Positions 31,883-40,171 of a stretch of 64,000 bases of DNA are shown piece after piece. The DNA is from a virus. Where the stretch lies: positions 1 to 64,000 of the IMG/VR virus record IMGVR_UViG_3300025870_000011; one strand, 5' to 3'. Below the pieces are notes generated by a model that saw only the letters and a list, made by a program, of their open reading frames with translations, was not told where the DNA came from and searched no databases. A program made the position numbers and the translations under genes. Position 1 is the first letter of the stretch; every line of letters starts with the position of its first letter.

Positions 31883-34800
31883 ATGACAACAAATCTTGAC
31901 AGATTGAGAACCGATGCAATCATCTCGATCCATCAAGGATCTGATTTTGATTATGATCAATACATTAGTCAATTACCAACAGAAAACATATCCAAACAAG
32001 ATACAGCGACAATGCTTGGGGCTATGCCTCCCGAAATTCCTGAATATCAAATGGTGGATCTAAATGCGCCAATGGCAGTATCTCAAATGAAGATACCAAA
32101 TCACAAAGATTTTCTTGCAGGTCATACCAAAGTATCGAATAATCCTTTGACCGATTGGCCTACTGCTTCTCCTACTAATCAGTTTGGAAAACATCATCCT
32201 TTTGGCATGGAATCAAACAGTTGCCCGTTGTTGCATGGTGCATCATGGGGTGAACCAGCATATGCAGAACATATCGCTCATGCTATGCCTATGTTAAAAT
32301 CAATAGCAGAAAATGAAAGGCGTTTAAACTTCGATACTCAGATTTTTGGAGATCCAAAAGAATCTATGCACGATTTAATGACACGTGATCGAAACAGATA
32401 CAAAACTCATACAGATGAGGAATATTCCGCAGGCAAGATTGCTGAATGGCAAAAGAGATTTGGTTTGATTCCATATCTGTTTGGTCTTGAATATAATACG
32501 GAAGATCAGCGTAATTCATTCCTTGACATCGTAAAACAAATGGCTACAAAACAACATATGGATTCGCCTGATTCTAAGTTTTTACAAAATAAAATGCAAG
32601 AAAAAGCAGGGATTTCATGGGGTCGTGCATTACGTTCATTTCGAGCAAGATTTATGCCGATGCTCCAATGGTGGCGTAGAGCCAGTGATCGACACGGACC
32701 AATCGCTCCTGGTAAACCAGTTAATTCTGAACTTGAATTGACAAAGAGCGATTCTGATGCTTTATTGCACTTTGTCAGTCCTTATGTAGAGATACCTCCG
32801 ATGACCATAGAACCATCTTTTACATCTCATTGGTGGGACTTATTTCAATCATGGGGCGGAGTTGGAAGAGATAGTAAATCCCTGCATGATATTTTGAAAC
32901 AGTCCTATCCAAAGTTATTCAATGGCGGCTGGTTAGATGATGTATTGATGAATCAATCGAATGAAATGTTAAACGTTTATTCAACTGATGGGGGAAGTCA
33001 TTTCCCGCATATCACAAATCATTCAGATGCAAAAATGCATCCCGATCATAAATCATTTACATCAGAATTTGCTGATGCCGATTTCTTTGAAAAGCGAAGA
33101 TCTAACTGGAGTCACGCATCTAATTTGCATTTTTTACATCCAAGTGAAATAAAAGGTCAAGGAGGCCGTATGATTATGCCATCTGATAAAATGATGTTAA
33201 GTCGTTTAGGTCGTTCTTTGGCAAGTCAAGCAGATATGGGTTCGCCAAGAATTGGCTTAGGGCGTGAAGAACATCCATCATCGAATAAACAATATTGGGA
33301 TAGTCATAACGCATTGTTCGCTGCAAATGACAAGCACTTAGGGACAGTCATGAAAAACATGGCTCAAAGAGTCATGAAACAATTTGGTCCAGAAATTTTA
33401 AATCCTACTGATTCAAAAGATATGCAACAGTCTACATTGGCACGTGGCAATCTACAACAGTTGGCTTCTGCCGCAGATTATGCTATGAAAAAGGTGAACA
33501 TGGGTGAAGAATATCGGGCTTTAGCACCTGTATTTGAGAATGGTGGGATCTCTTTGAACATAAAATCATTAGGACCAGTCAATCCTACATCGTTTGCTAC
33601 AACCCCTCCTATTTACAATACAGGAAACACACATCTTTGGGGTCATGAAATGCCATCAAATCTAACCTGGAAGTTCGATCCTCAAAGCGGAGGCATCAAT
33701 TTTGGAATGGCTGATGAGCCGTTTAATATTATGCAACGAACAGTTCACGAAAACAAAGTAAAAGAGGTATTGCCTTCGTTACTCGGAACTAATGTTCAAC
33801 CAAAACAACAAGACATTTATGCATTAAGCGCAGTAGATCAAAGAGGGCTTTCACCCATTACTACTGGCAGTATTCTAAAAGCCGATGAATACAAACCAAC
33901 AGGTGTATTTCAAACCAAAACAATACCTGCGTACACCATTCATAAATTAGATGATATGGATAAGTTGCGTGGATTCTCAGGCGATTGGATTGTTCAAAAA
34001 ATGCCAAATGGAAAGCGAATGTTTGTTGAAAAAAGTGGCAATCATTTGAAAAATGCAAATGTTCCTAAAGAAATAAAAAAGCAATTGAGAGAGATAAAGG
34101 GTGATTTTGTATTCGACGCATATCTTGATGATGATACATTAAGAGTTGTTGATTTGTTAGTACATAAGGGTACAGATATGGCTCTCGAACCATTAGAAGA
34201 TCGAGTCAATGCCCTCCGTACATTGTATGATTCAACTGAAAATGTTCACTTCCCCATGCCCACAAATTGTGTATCTACGGATCAAGAAGGTCTAAACAAA
34301 GCGATTTACAATTTTGATGAAGGAGAGGTTCTGATTCGAGATTCAAAATCAACTTTTATGAAAGAGAAAGAAGTTCATCCTAAATGGATTCGATATGCAA
34401 AAGAATCTATTGCTAAATCATTCTATCCCCCAATGCCTGAACTAATTGTTTATCCTGATCAGGTTAAACTATGCTATCCCTCTATCATTGATCCTGTGGT
34501 TGTAAAAGGTGATTTTGATGGTAAAGCATTCACGATTAAACACGTACAAGGTAACGAAGCATTATTTTCAAAGGCTGAAAGAGATATTCCATTATGGGGT
34601 CCTTTAGCAATAAGTCTGTTGAAAGAAGGAGGTGCGGCGACAGGTGGAGGTGCTGCAAATAGCGGTTCTTTCACTTCATCTAATACAGGGTCATATCAAC
34701 CGATCCATTCCTTTTCAAAACGAAAGCGACCACGTAAGTTAAAAATAGCCAAGCAAACAATCTTACGTGCGCCTGCAATTATTGGGGAAGACGAGGAAGG

Positions 34801-35323
34801 AGATGGCGTGGCTCATACGATGAAACACGCTCGTTCTGAAATTACCAGGGATGATAAAACAAAAACAACTGAGGAATTGATTTCTAAAGTAAAAGGACTT
34901 AACGAAAAGATGCTTGAAATGTTTGCAGGAGAATATGGTCTTGAGCAAACAGAAAACGGCAATTGGACTGTTAATGAGGCTATTGATGATGACATCATTG
35001 AAAGAATGTTCCCTCGAATGAATAGGATCTCTCCAGATGGCGGAGCGTGGGCAGGTATGCAAGCCGATATTACTGCGCCAAGAGGACCTACTGAATTGAT
35101 CGAGGATAGTGGAACTACTTTCTATGATCCAAAAGAAGGCGAAGAAACTGAGGAAATTCCTATGAAGCACTTGCAGGTTAAAGACAATGCAACTGGAGAA
35201 GAAGCAGTTGTTGATATTGAAAATGGCAAGGCTACTCTCAGAATGCCGTTGAAAACGCAACAAGAGATTGCAGATGAACAAGAAGTTGATCCCAACGATA
35301 GATCAGAAGCAGAAGAAATTTGA
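31883..35323 (+). CDS. 1146-residue head-region protein with embedded DNA-ligase-like nucleotidyltransferase domain
   Basis: It has a GGAGGGG ribosome site. The first 670 residues are an unrecognised large domain. Residues about 680-845 carry the ordered motifs of the ATP-dependent DNA ligase/RNA capping superfamily: WIVQKMPNGKRMFVEKSG near 700 (motif I, K-x-x-N-G-x-R), KGDFVFDAYLDDDTLRVVDL near 740 (motif III/IIIa), EGEVLIRD near 814 (motif IV) and HPKWIRYAK near 833 (motif V). Motif I has one extra residue compared with K-x-D-G-x-R, so activity is uncertain. The C-terminal 250 residues are acidic/polar. It sits between head accessories and the capsid protease. Ligation of packaged or injected DNA ends would be a speculative role. 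Confidence 0.65.
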   Translation: MTTNLDRLRTDAIISIHQGSDFDYDQYISQLPTENISKQDTATMLGAMPPEIPEYQMVDLNAPMAVSQMKIPNHKDFLAGHTKVSNNPLTDWPTASPTNQFGKHHPFGMESNSCPLLHGASWGEPAYAEHIAHAMPMLKSIAENERRLNFDTQIFGDPKESMHDLMTRDRNRYKTHTDEEYSAGKIAEWQKRFGLIPYLFGLEYNTEDQRNSFLDIVKQMATKQHMDSPDSKFLQNKMQEKAGISWGRALRSFRARFMPMLQWWRRASDRHGPIAPGKPVNSELELTKSDSDALLHFVSPYVEIPPMTIEPSFTSHWWDLFQSWGGVGRDSKSLHDILKQSYPKLFNGGWLDDVLMNQSNEMLNVYSTDGGSHFPHITNHSDAKMHPDHKSFTSEFADADFFEKRRSNWSHASNLHFLHPSEIKGQGGRMIMPSDKMMLSRLGRSLASQADMGSPRIGLGREEHPSSNKQYWDSHNALFAANDKHLGTVMKNMAQRVMKQFGPEILNPTDSKDMQQSTLARGNLQQLASAADYAMKKVNMGEEYRALAPVFENGGISLNIKSLGPVNPTSFATTPPIYNTGNTHLWGHEMPSNLTWKFDPQSGGINFGMADEPFNIMQRTVHENKVKEVLPSLLGTNVQPKQQDIYALSAVDQRGLSPITTGSILKADEYKPTGVFQTKTIPAYTIHKLDDMDKLRGFSGDWIVQKMPNGKRMFVEKSGNHLKNANVPKEIKKQLREIKGDFVFDAYLDDDTLRVVDLLVHKGTDMALEPLEDRVNALRTLYDSTENVHFPMPTNCVSTDQEGLNKAIYNFDEGEVLIRDSKSTFMKEKEVHPKWIRYAKESIAKSFYPPMPELIVYPDQVKLCYPSIIDPVVVKGDFDGKAFTIKHVQGNEALFSKAERDIPLWGPLAISLLKEGGAATGGGAANSGSFTSSNTGSYQPIHSFSKRKRPRKLKIAKQTILRAPAIIGEDEEGDGVAHTMKHARSEITRDDKTKTTEELISKVKGLNEKMLEMFAGEYGLEQTENGNWTVNEAIDDDIIERMFPRMNRISPDGGAWAGMQADITAPRGPTELIEDSGTTFYDPKEGEETEEIPMKHLQVKDNATGEEAVVDIENGKATLRMPLKTQQEIADEQEVDPNDRSEAEEI

Positions 35324-35365
35324 ACCTATTCCTTCATATAGGATTACACTTGATGAGATGGTTTA

Positions 35366-36724
35366 ATGGCAACAGTCCTTGAACACAAATCGGCATCATG
35401 GAGTGCCGAAGGTTCAGATTTCTTGTTGAAGTCCTCTGGAAGCGGAGGGGAACTTTATGTTGCTGGCTATGCATCTGTTGATATGGTCGATAAGCAGGGA
35501 GATAGAATCCCTACAAACGCTTTGAAAAAGGCATTTGGGCAATTCATGGGTAACAAAGCATTCCGCAATGTGCAGTTGGCTCATTCAGGAATCCAAGTCG
35601 GTGAAGTAGTAAATGATCACACCGATTCAAATGGACGTGTTTGGAAATCAGAAGTTGATGATCACGGACTTTTCGTTGTGTGCAAGATTCGCAGCGATAT
35701 TCAGAAAGCACGTGAAGTGCAGAAACAAATTCGTAGCGGAGATCTACGAGCATTCTCGATTGGGGGTCAAGCCCTATTCCGTGTTAGTAAAACAACACCT
35801 GAACTTGGCAACCATCGAGAGATTACCGATCTTGAATTGCATGAAATAACGCTATGCAAGAAAGGAATCAACCCCGAATCGACTTATACGATACTAAAAA
35901 TGGAAGACGATAACATGAGCAACACAGAAGTTTTGAACGAAATAAAAGCAGGATTGAGCGAAGTTCTCAAAGAACTAAGCGATAAAGAAGATGAAAAAGG
36001 CGACATGAAGTCCTATAAAGAAGAAAAAGGATCTTACATGGAAGATGATGACGATAGCGACACAAGAAAGTCTCAAGAAGCCGCATTAGATTATGTTACC
36101 ACTCTCGAAAAATTTGCACACGAAGCAGGAGTAAACTTAAACGGACTTCGCGACCACTTTGGTTTGGAGAAGGCATACCTTCTCGAACAAGGTCGTGGAG
36201 GCTACAACCATCGTGGACAAGGTGATGAGATCGGATCTGGCGAAGATGCAACTGAGCCTTCTTATCCTTCTCTCCCAAGTCCTGGTGGCAATCAACACGT
36301 CATCAAGTCTCCAAGTGTGCGAAACATGAACATGAACGCACCAAATGGTAACGGGAATGTCATCAAGTCTTTGACTCCTGATGTTCTCGAAAAGGGCTAC
36401 CGACATTATGCTTCTCTTCGTGATGAAGAAGCAGTAAAGGGGCTTGTTGAGAAAGAATGGCAAAACCGATACGATGCTGAAACACAACAGGCTCTTGAAG
36501 TTCGCAAGGCAAACGATGTTGGACTCCAACTAAATGCCCTCCGTAACGAAATTTCATCCCTTAAGAATGAAAACGCATCTCTTCTAAAGAGCGATGTTAC
36601 ACCTACTTCCCCCACAACAACGATCCGTGTGCCAACTCATTCCGAGTTTGCACAGATGGGCAATGACCTTGACGGATGGCGAGCCGCAGAAGCACTCGCT
36701 GCTAAAGCATTGAGGGGCGAGTGA
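35366..36724 (+). CDS. Capsid maturation protease fused to scaffold domain
   Basis: A 452-residue protein. Residues 28-185 are the HK97 prohead-protease fold (herpesvirus-assemblin-like serine protease): VAGYASVDMVDKQGDRI, VQLAHSGIQVGEVV with the catalytic His near 72, and LRAFSIGGQALF with the catalytic Ser near 130, then LELHEITLCKKGINPES. Residues 190-452 are charged and coiled (EIKAGLSEVLKELSDKEDEK; LQLNALRNEISSLKNENASL), typical of a delta/scaffold domain. It would organise and then cleave capsid precursors, and is the natural candidate to recognise tagged cargo. Confidence 0.88.
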   Translation: MATVLEHKSASWSAEGSDFLLKSSGSGGELYVAGYASVDMVDKQGDRIPTNALKKAFGQFMGNKAFRNVQLAHSGIQVGEVVNDHTDSNGRVWKSEVDDHGLFVVCKIRSDIQKAREVQKQIRSGDLRAFSIGGQALFRVSKTTPELGNHREITDLELHEITLCKKGINPESTYTILKMEDDNMSNTEVLNEIKAGLSEVLKELSDKEDEKGDMKSYKEEKGSYMEDDDDSDTRKSQEAALDYVTTLEKFAHEAGVNLNGLRDHFGLEKAYLLEQGRGGYNHRGQGDEIGSGEDATEPSYPSLPSPGGNQHVIKSPSVRNMNMNAPNGNGNVIKSLTPDVLEKGYRHYASLRDEEAVKGLVEKEWQNRYDAETQQALEVRKANDVGLQLNALRNEISSLKNENASLLKSDVTPTSPTTTIRVPTHSEFAQMGNDLDGWRAAEALAAKALRGE

Positions 36725-36751
36725 AACTCAAAATAAATGGAGATGACTAAG

Positions 36752-37921
36752 ATGACACAAGGATATATTAGAACAATCGAAGACATGGAACGCCTTTACT
36801 ATGGTGCTGGCGCAGGAACAAACGCATGGGCATACAGCGGAACAGACTTACTCAAGGCTGATTCACCGTTGATGTCCTCAACCGCTGGAACTTACCAAGC
36901 GATCTTTGGTCGTAAGGTTTGGTCACAACTCAACCAAGAATTTAACGCATTTTCAATCCTCCCAAAGAAACCTTGGGAAAAGAGTGGATGGCGTGTTGTT
37001 ACTGGCAAGCCTGATGACGCTGTTGGGCTTCCTGAAAACGGAACACTTCCTGATTCAACCAAGCCAACTTTTGAAGAAGTAGCCACCAAGCCAAAGACTG
37101 TTGCGAGCAAGTTCGACCTGAGCGAAACCGCAATGTTCCTTGCAGACAAGGATGATGGTCTTGGCGATGCAAGAGCCGTCATTAAGATGGAAATGTCAAA
37201 ATCTCACGCAGAGTCAATCAACAAGATGCTTTTGAAGGACTTTGGAGACAACGCTACAAACGGCGGTGGACTTGCAGGTAACTCCTTTGAATCTCTTGAT
37301 CGAGCAACTTCTTCTTCCCTTTCAGAAACGGCTGCTTTTGCTGAGGTCGATAACCTATCGGCTCACAATATGTATTCAATTACACGCAACTCTACTGGAA
37401 CACGAAGTTGGTTTGATGCTAACGTCGATGTCGGTGGAAATGGTGCTGAACGTCCTCTAACTCTTAACATTCTTGACGGTATGTTCCGTGAAGTTTGGGA
37501 GCGTGGTGGTCAGCCAAAGGTTATGCTAACAGGCTATGACACCATTGAGAAGATCCAACAACTCTTGCAGCCGCAACAACGTTTCACTGAAATGAAGCGT
37601 GTTACGCCATCTGTAAACGGTGTTCAAGGAATACCTGGAATGGAAGGTGGATTTGTCGTCGCTACATACAACGGTGTCCCGATCATCCCTGCAAAGGACG
37701 TTCACGCACCATCTGGTGGACTATCTCGCATCTATATGCTTGATACAGACTATATGTATTTCTGCACAGCAAAACCAACTCTTTACCACGAAAGTGGAAT
37801 TGAAACTGGCGACCCATTCGGTATCAACCGTCTTGGTCAAGTCGGACTCTTCCACACAATGGGTGAACTTTGGCAACTCTTCTATGGCGCACACGGCAAG
37901 GTCAGAGATCTTAGTGCATGA
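36752..37921 (+). CDS. Major capsid protein (HK97 fold)
   Basis: A 389-residue protein located directly after the protease. ATG 36752 is preferred over 36737 because GGAGATGACT upstream then works as the ribosome site, as in the next gene. The N-terminal arm is helical. FGRKVWSQLNQEFNAFSILP and WRVVTGKPDDAVGLPENG fit the E-loop region, and VASKFDLSETAMFL with a later GVPIIPAKDVHAP fits the P- and A-domains of HK97-like capsids. Homology is judged from order, length and pattern, without a search. Confidence 0.88.
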   Translation: MTQGYIRTIEDMERLYYGAGAGTNAWAYSGTDLLKADSPLMSSTAGTYQAIFGRKVWSQLNQEFNAFSILPKKPWEKSGWRVVTGKPDDAVGLPENGTLPDSTKPTFEEVATKPKTVASKFDLSETAMFLADKDDGLGDARAVIKMEMSKSHAESINKMLLKDFGDNATNGGGLAGNSFESLDRATSSSLSETAAFAEVDNLSAHNMYSITRNSTGTRSWFDANVDVGGNGAERPLTLNILDGMFREVWERGGQPKVMLTGYDTIEKIQQLLQPQQRFTEMKRVTPSVNGVQGIPGMEGGFVVATYNGVPIIPAKDVHAPSGGLSRIYMLDTDYMYFCTAKPTLYHESGIETGDPFGINRLGQVGLFHTMGELWQLFYGAHGKVRDLSA

Positions 37922-37952
37922 GGATAAAAAAAAAAATTGGAGATGATTTAGA

Positions 37953-38357
37953 ATGGCAAGCGCAAACCTAACAGAAGCAAGCACAACAGTAGTATTTAGC
38001 CTCCCTATGTGGGCAGGTGTAGCAGAACGAGATGACACGTCTTGGTTGCAGACCCCTATTGGGTCAAATGCAGCCATTGGCGCAATCCGCATGGGTTGTG
38101 TTGATGTAACAGCAACAGCAGCAACAACCAACACAACATTGGACTTTGCAGATGCTAATACACCTACGGCAGTAACCTCTCGAATTAACCCTGCACAGAT
38201 TATCGCTGTTCTTTCAGTTGTAAACAAAACATCAGCAGCAGCAGGCGATATTCCAAACATTGGATTCGGTGCAAAGACGATCTCTTTCGATACAGATACT
38301 GGCGGAGACACAGACGTTCACCGATTGACTTTCCTATACCGAGAAACCATCGCTTGA
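37953..38357 (+). CDS. Probable capsid decoration or stabilisation protein
   Basis: A 134-residue beta-rich, Ala/Thr-rich protein with a GGAGATGATT ribosome site. Absence of charged helices, no catalytic motif and location straight after the major capsid gene fit a decoration protein. An A11 homopolymer (37926-37936) lies just upstream. Confidence 0.62.
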   Translation: MASANLTEASTTVVFSLPMWAGVAERDDTSWLQTPIGSNAAIGAIRMGCVDVTATAATTNTTLDFADANTPTAVTSRINPAQIIAVLSVVNKTSAAAGDIPNIGFGAKTISFDTDTGGDTDVHRLTFLYRETIA

Positions 38358-38367
38358 GGCGATTCTC

Positions 38368-38724
38368 ATGGGAATTAAAGTCCAATACGTGGGCGGAAGA
38401 TCTTACACCGAATTCAGAACGGCAAACGGACCTATTGGTTTCGCACGTGGAATGACACGTGAACTTTCTGATTCAGATGGTCTTGTAGTCAAAAAACTCG
38501 TTGATGATGGATCAACTATGTGGCAAATCATTGGTGACGAACCTACTCAAACAGATGCTATGAAATCTGCAATTGAGCCGACTGTCGAAGAACCAGGAGA
38601 AGAAGCAGAGATCGATTACAATGAACTTTCAAGGGCTAAACTAATGGCTTTGTGCAAGGAACGTGGCATTGCTGTTAAGAACACCTCGAAGAAAGCAGAA
38701 CTCATTGAACTTTTGTCGGCATGA
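38368..38724 (+). CDS. Head accessory with C-terminal SAP domain
   Basis: A 118-residue protein. An N-terminal beta domain (IKVQYVGGRSYTEFRT) is followed by an acidic linker and LSRAKLMALCKERGIAVKNT then KKAELIELL, the two-helix SAP DNA-binding motif (residues about 86-117). It could link the capsid surface or interior to DNA. A second SAP domain protein lies at 44689. Confidence 0.7.
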   Translation: MGIKVQYVGGRSYTEFRTANGPIGFARGMTRELSDSDGLVVKKLVDDGSTMWQIIGDEPTQTDAMKSAIEPTVEEPGEEAEIDYNELSRAKLMALCKERGIAVKNTSKKAELIELLSA

Positions 38725-38738
38725 TCAGGTGATTTACC

Positions 38739-39260
38739 ATGACAGGCAACAGGCAAACATTGACTGATGGAGAGAATTACCTCAGTCGTTGCCGTGTTAA
38801 TCGTCATGTTGTTGAAATCTCAGGTGCTACCCCCTCAGTTCAAGTCCGAATGAACGGAAAGGTTTCAAAGGTCATTATTGATGCAACAGGGGCAACAACG
38901 GCTGGCTCAACTGCTAATGTAGGGGAAATACAATTTTTCATGGATGTTGAAACAGATGGGGGAGAACCGCATCCTTATTTCGACAAAATATCAAAATTGA
39001 ACTATACAGGATCTGGCGGAGATATGGTTTCAATGCACGAAGTCACGCAAGGATCGAATCAAGGAACTGCCAACGCAAAGAACTCACTTCACTTTTCAGT
39101 CTCAACCACCGCTGCCTCCGAATCAGGGGCTGGCGCAATTAACGAACCCGCAGCCTGGAACGGACTTGTTTGTGGAAATGTTAGGATTACTGTTGGTTGC
39201 ACAGCACCAGCAGCATTATTGCCTCCCTCCGTTATCCGAGTCATTATCCTTACGGAATAA
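38739..39260 (+). CDS. Structural beta-rich protein, unassigned
   Basis: A 173-residue protein with a GGTGATT ribosome site. It is composed largely of predicted strands (VEISGATPSVQVRMNGKVSK; VRITVGCTAPAALLPPSVIR) with few charged residues. It resembles virion surface or head-fibre proteins in composition. No specific family is recognised. Confidence 0.6.
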   Translation: MTGNRQTLTDGENYLSRCRVNRHVVEISGATPSVQVRMNGKVSKVIIDATGATTAGSTANVGEIQFFMDVETDGGEPHPYFDKISKLNYTGSGGDMVSMHEVTQGSNQGTANAKNSLHFSVSTTAASESGAGAINEPAAWNGLVCGNVRITVGCTAPAALLPPSVIRVIILTE

Positions 39261-39309
39261 GCATCTATTATGAAAAGGGATATAAACAAAGACACATTGA
39301 GGAATAAAC

Positions 39310-39624
39310 ATGGCATTGACAGTCACACAAGAAGGAAGAGATAACGTAAGCGGTTCACGAAAAACCGTTGTATTGAAAGTAGTGCCTGATATTTCATGGC
39401 TTGCTGCTGGCGAAGAACTTGATCTTAATAATTACGTTAAGACAATTGAATCTATTTCTCTTGACGGTGGCGCAACTGGCTATGTTTGGCAATATGACCG
39501 AACCAACAAAAAGTTACTCGCTTTTGAAGCGGGTGCTGATGGTGCAGCATTGGATCAAGTAGCAGATGCAACTAACCTTTCAACTCACACCGTCTTTATC
39601 ACTGTGACTGGCCGACGTGCATGA
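39310..39624 (+). CDS. Small beta-rich virion protein, unassigned
   Basis: A 104-residue protein preceded by TTGAGGAATAAAC. It has alternating strands (RKTVVLKVVPDISW; VWQYDRTNKKLLAFEAG) and a Thr/Val-rich end. A minor head or decoration protein is inferred from position between the capsid and adaptor genes. Confidence 0.6.
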   Translation: MALTVTQEGRDNVSGSRKTVVLKVVPDISWLAAGEELDLNNYVKTIESISLDGGATGYVWQYDRTNKKLLAFEAGADGAALDQVADATNLSTHTVFITVTGRRA

Positions 39625-39637
39625 GGGGGAATACCCC

Positions 39638-39952
39638 ATGCCACGTCTTGAAGTCGGTGAAATTGACCTTGAAACTTCTTTAGAGATAAAGAAGAGAAGG
39701 AACACTCGTATGTTTGAAATGGCAACGAGTCAAGGATCAATTGGCGAAAAAGATTCTCCGTTCAGTAAAAAGAATATGGATCGTGCAGGTACATCTTTTG
39801 TTAAAGTTACAAAACAACAAGCACAGGACATTCAAAACATAGGCTCTGGAACACGCTGTATTGCGTGTGGGATGCTCCACTTCTGTTGGACTCCCGAATG
39901 TGCCGTATGCGGGGAAGCAATGCACTACAACTTAGGAGGACACCACCAATGA
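39638..39952 (+). CDS. Zinc-ribbon protein in head module
   Basis: A 104-residue protein; ATG 39638 follows a GAGGGGGA site. The C-terminus contains CIACGMLHFCWTPECAVCGE, a four-cysteine zinc ribbon with an additional Cys, and ends in HYNLGGHHQ. The N-terminal half is helical and charged. It overlaps the next gene as ATGA, and that gene is also zinc-binding. Confidence 0.65.
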   Translation: MPRLEVGEIDLETSLEIKKRRNTRMFEMATSQGSIGEKDSPFSKKNMDRAGTSFVKVTKQQAQDIQNIGSGTRCIACGMLHFCWTPECAVCGEAMHYNLGGHHQ

Positions 39953-40158
39953 GCAAAGAAGATCATACACCAAATACCGAAGAAAAAGCATTTCAGAAGT
40001 CATGGGAAGATATTATCAAATTTGGTGATTGTCCCGTATGTCATGGTGATCCTATGGCTTGCCCAACACCAGATGTACCTGCGTCGTTTTGCAGAACTCG
40101 AAAGAACGCAATTAAACATATGAGAGTACGGGCAGTACCGCCGATGCGCCGCCTATGA
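39949..40158 (+). CDS. Tagged zinc-knuckle protein in the head module
   Basis: A 69-residue protein from ATG 39949, with AGGAGGA upstream. EKAFQKSWEDIIKFGD (residues 12-27) is the cassette tag pattern F-x-x-S-W-x-x-I-x-K, found here 27 kb from the main cassette. CPVCHGDP, then CPTP and FCRTRKN, give four cysteines for a zinc site and a basic tail follows. It is the only tagged gene among the structural genes and links the tag to virion assembly. Confidence 0.65.
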   Translation: MSKEDHTPNTEEKAFQKSWEDIIKFGDCPVCHGDPMACPTPDVPASFCRTRKNAIKHMRVRAVPPMRRL

Positions 40159-40171
40159 GGGGGAATCGGTT

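Noticed and set aside
34763-35281. 172-codon minus-strand open frame
   Set aside because: It is opposite the C-terminal part of the ligase-domain gene, with Cys/Phe/Ser-rich sequence typical of an antisense shadow.
37926-37936. A11 run after the major capsid gene as a terminator
   Set aside because: It is poly-A, not poly-T, on the transcribed strand, with no stem upstream. It could even be a site of sequencing error.
37721-38311. 196-codon minus-strand open frame
   Set aside because: It spans the end of the major capsid gene and most of the next gene; both plus-strand genes have good starts and virion-type sequences.
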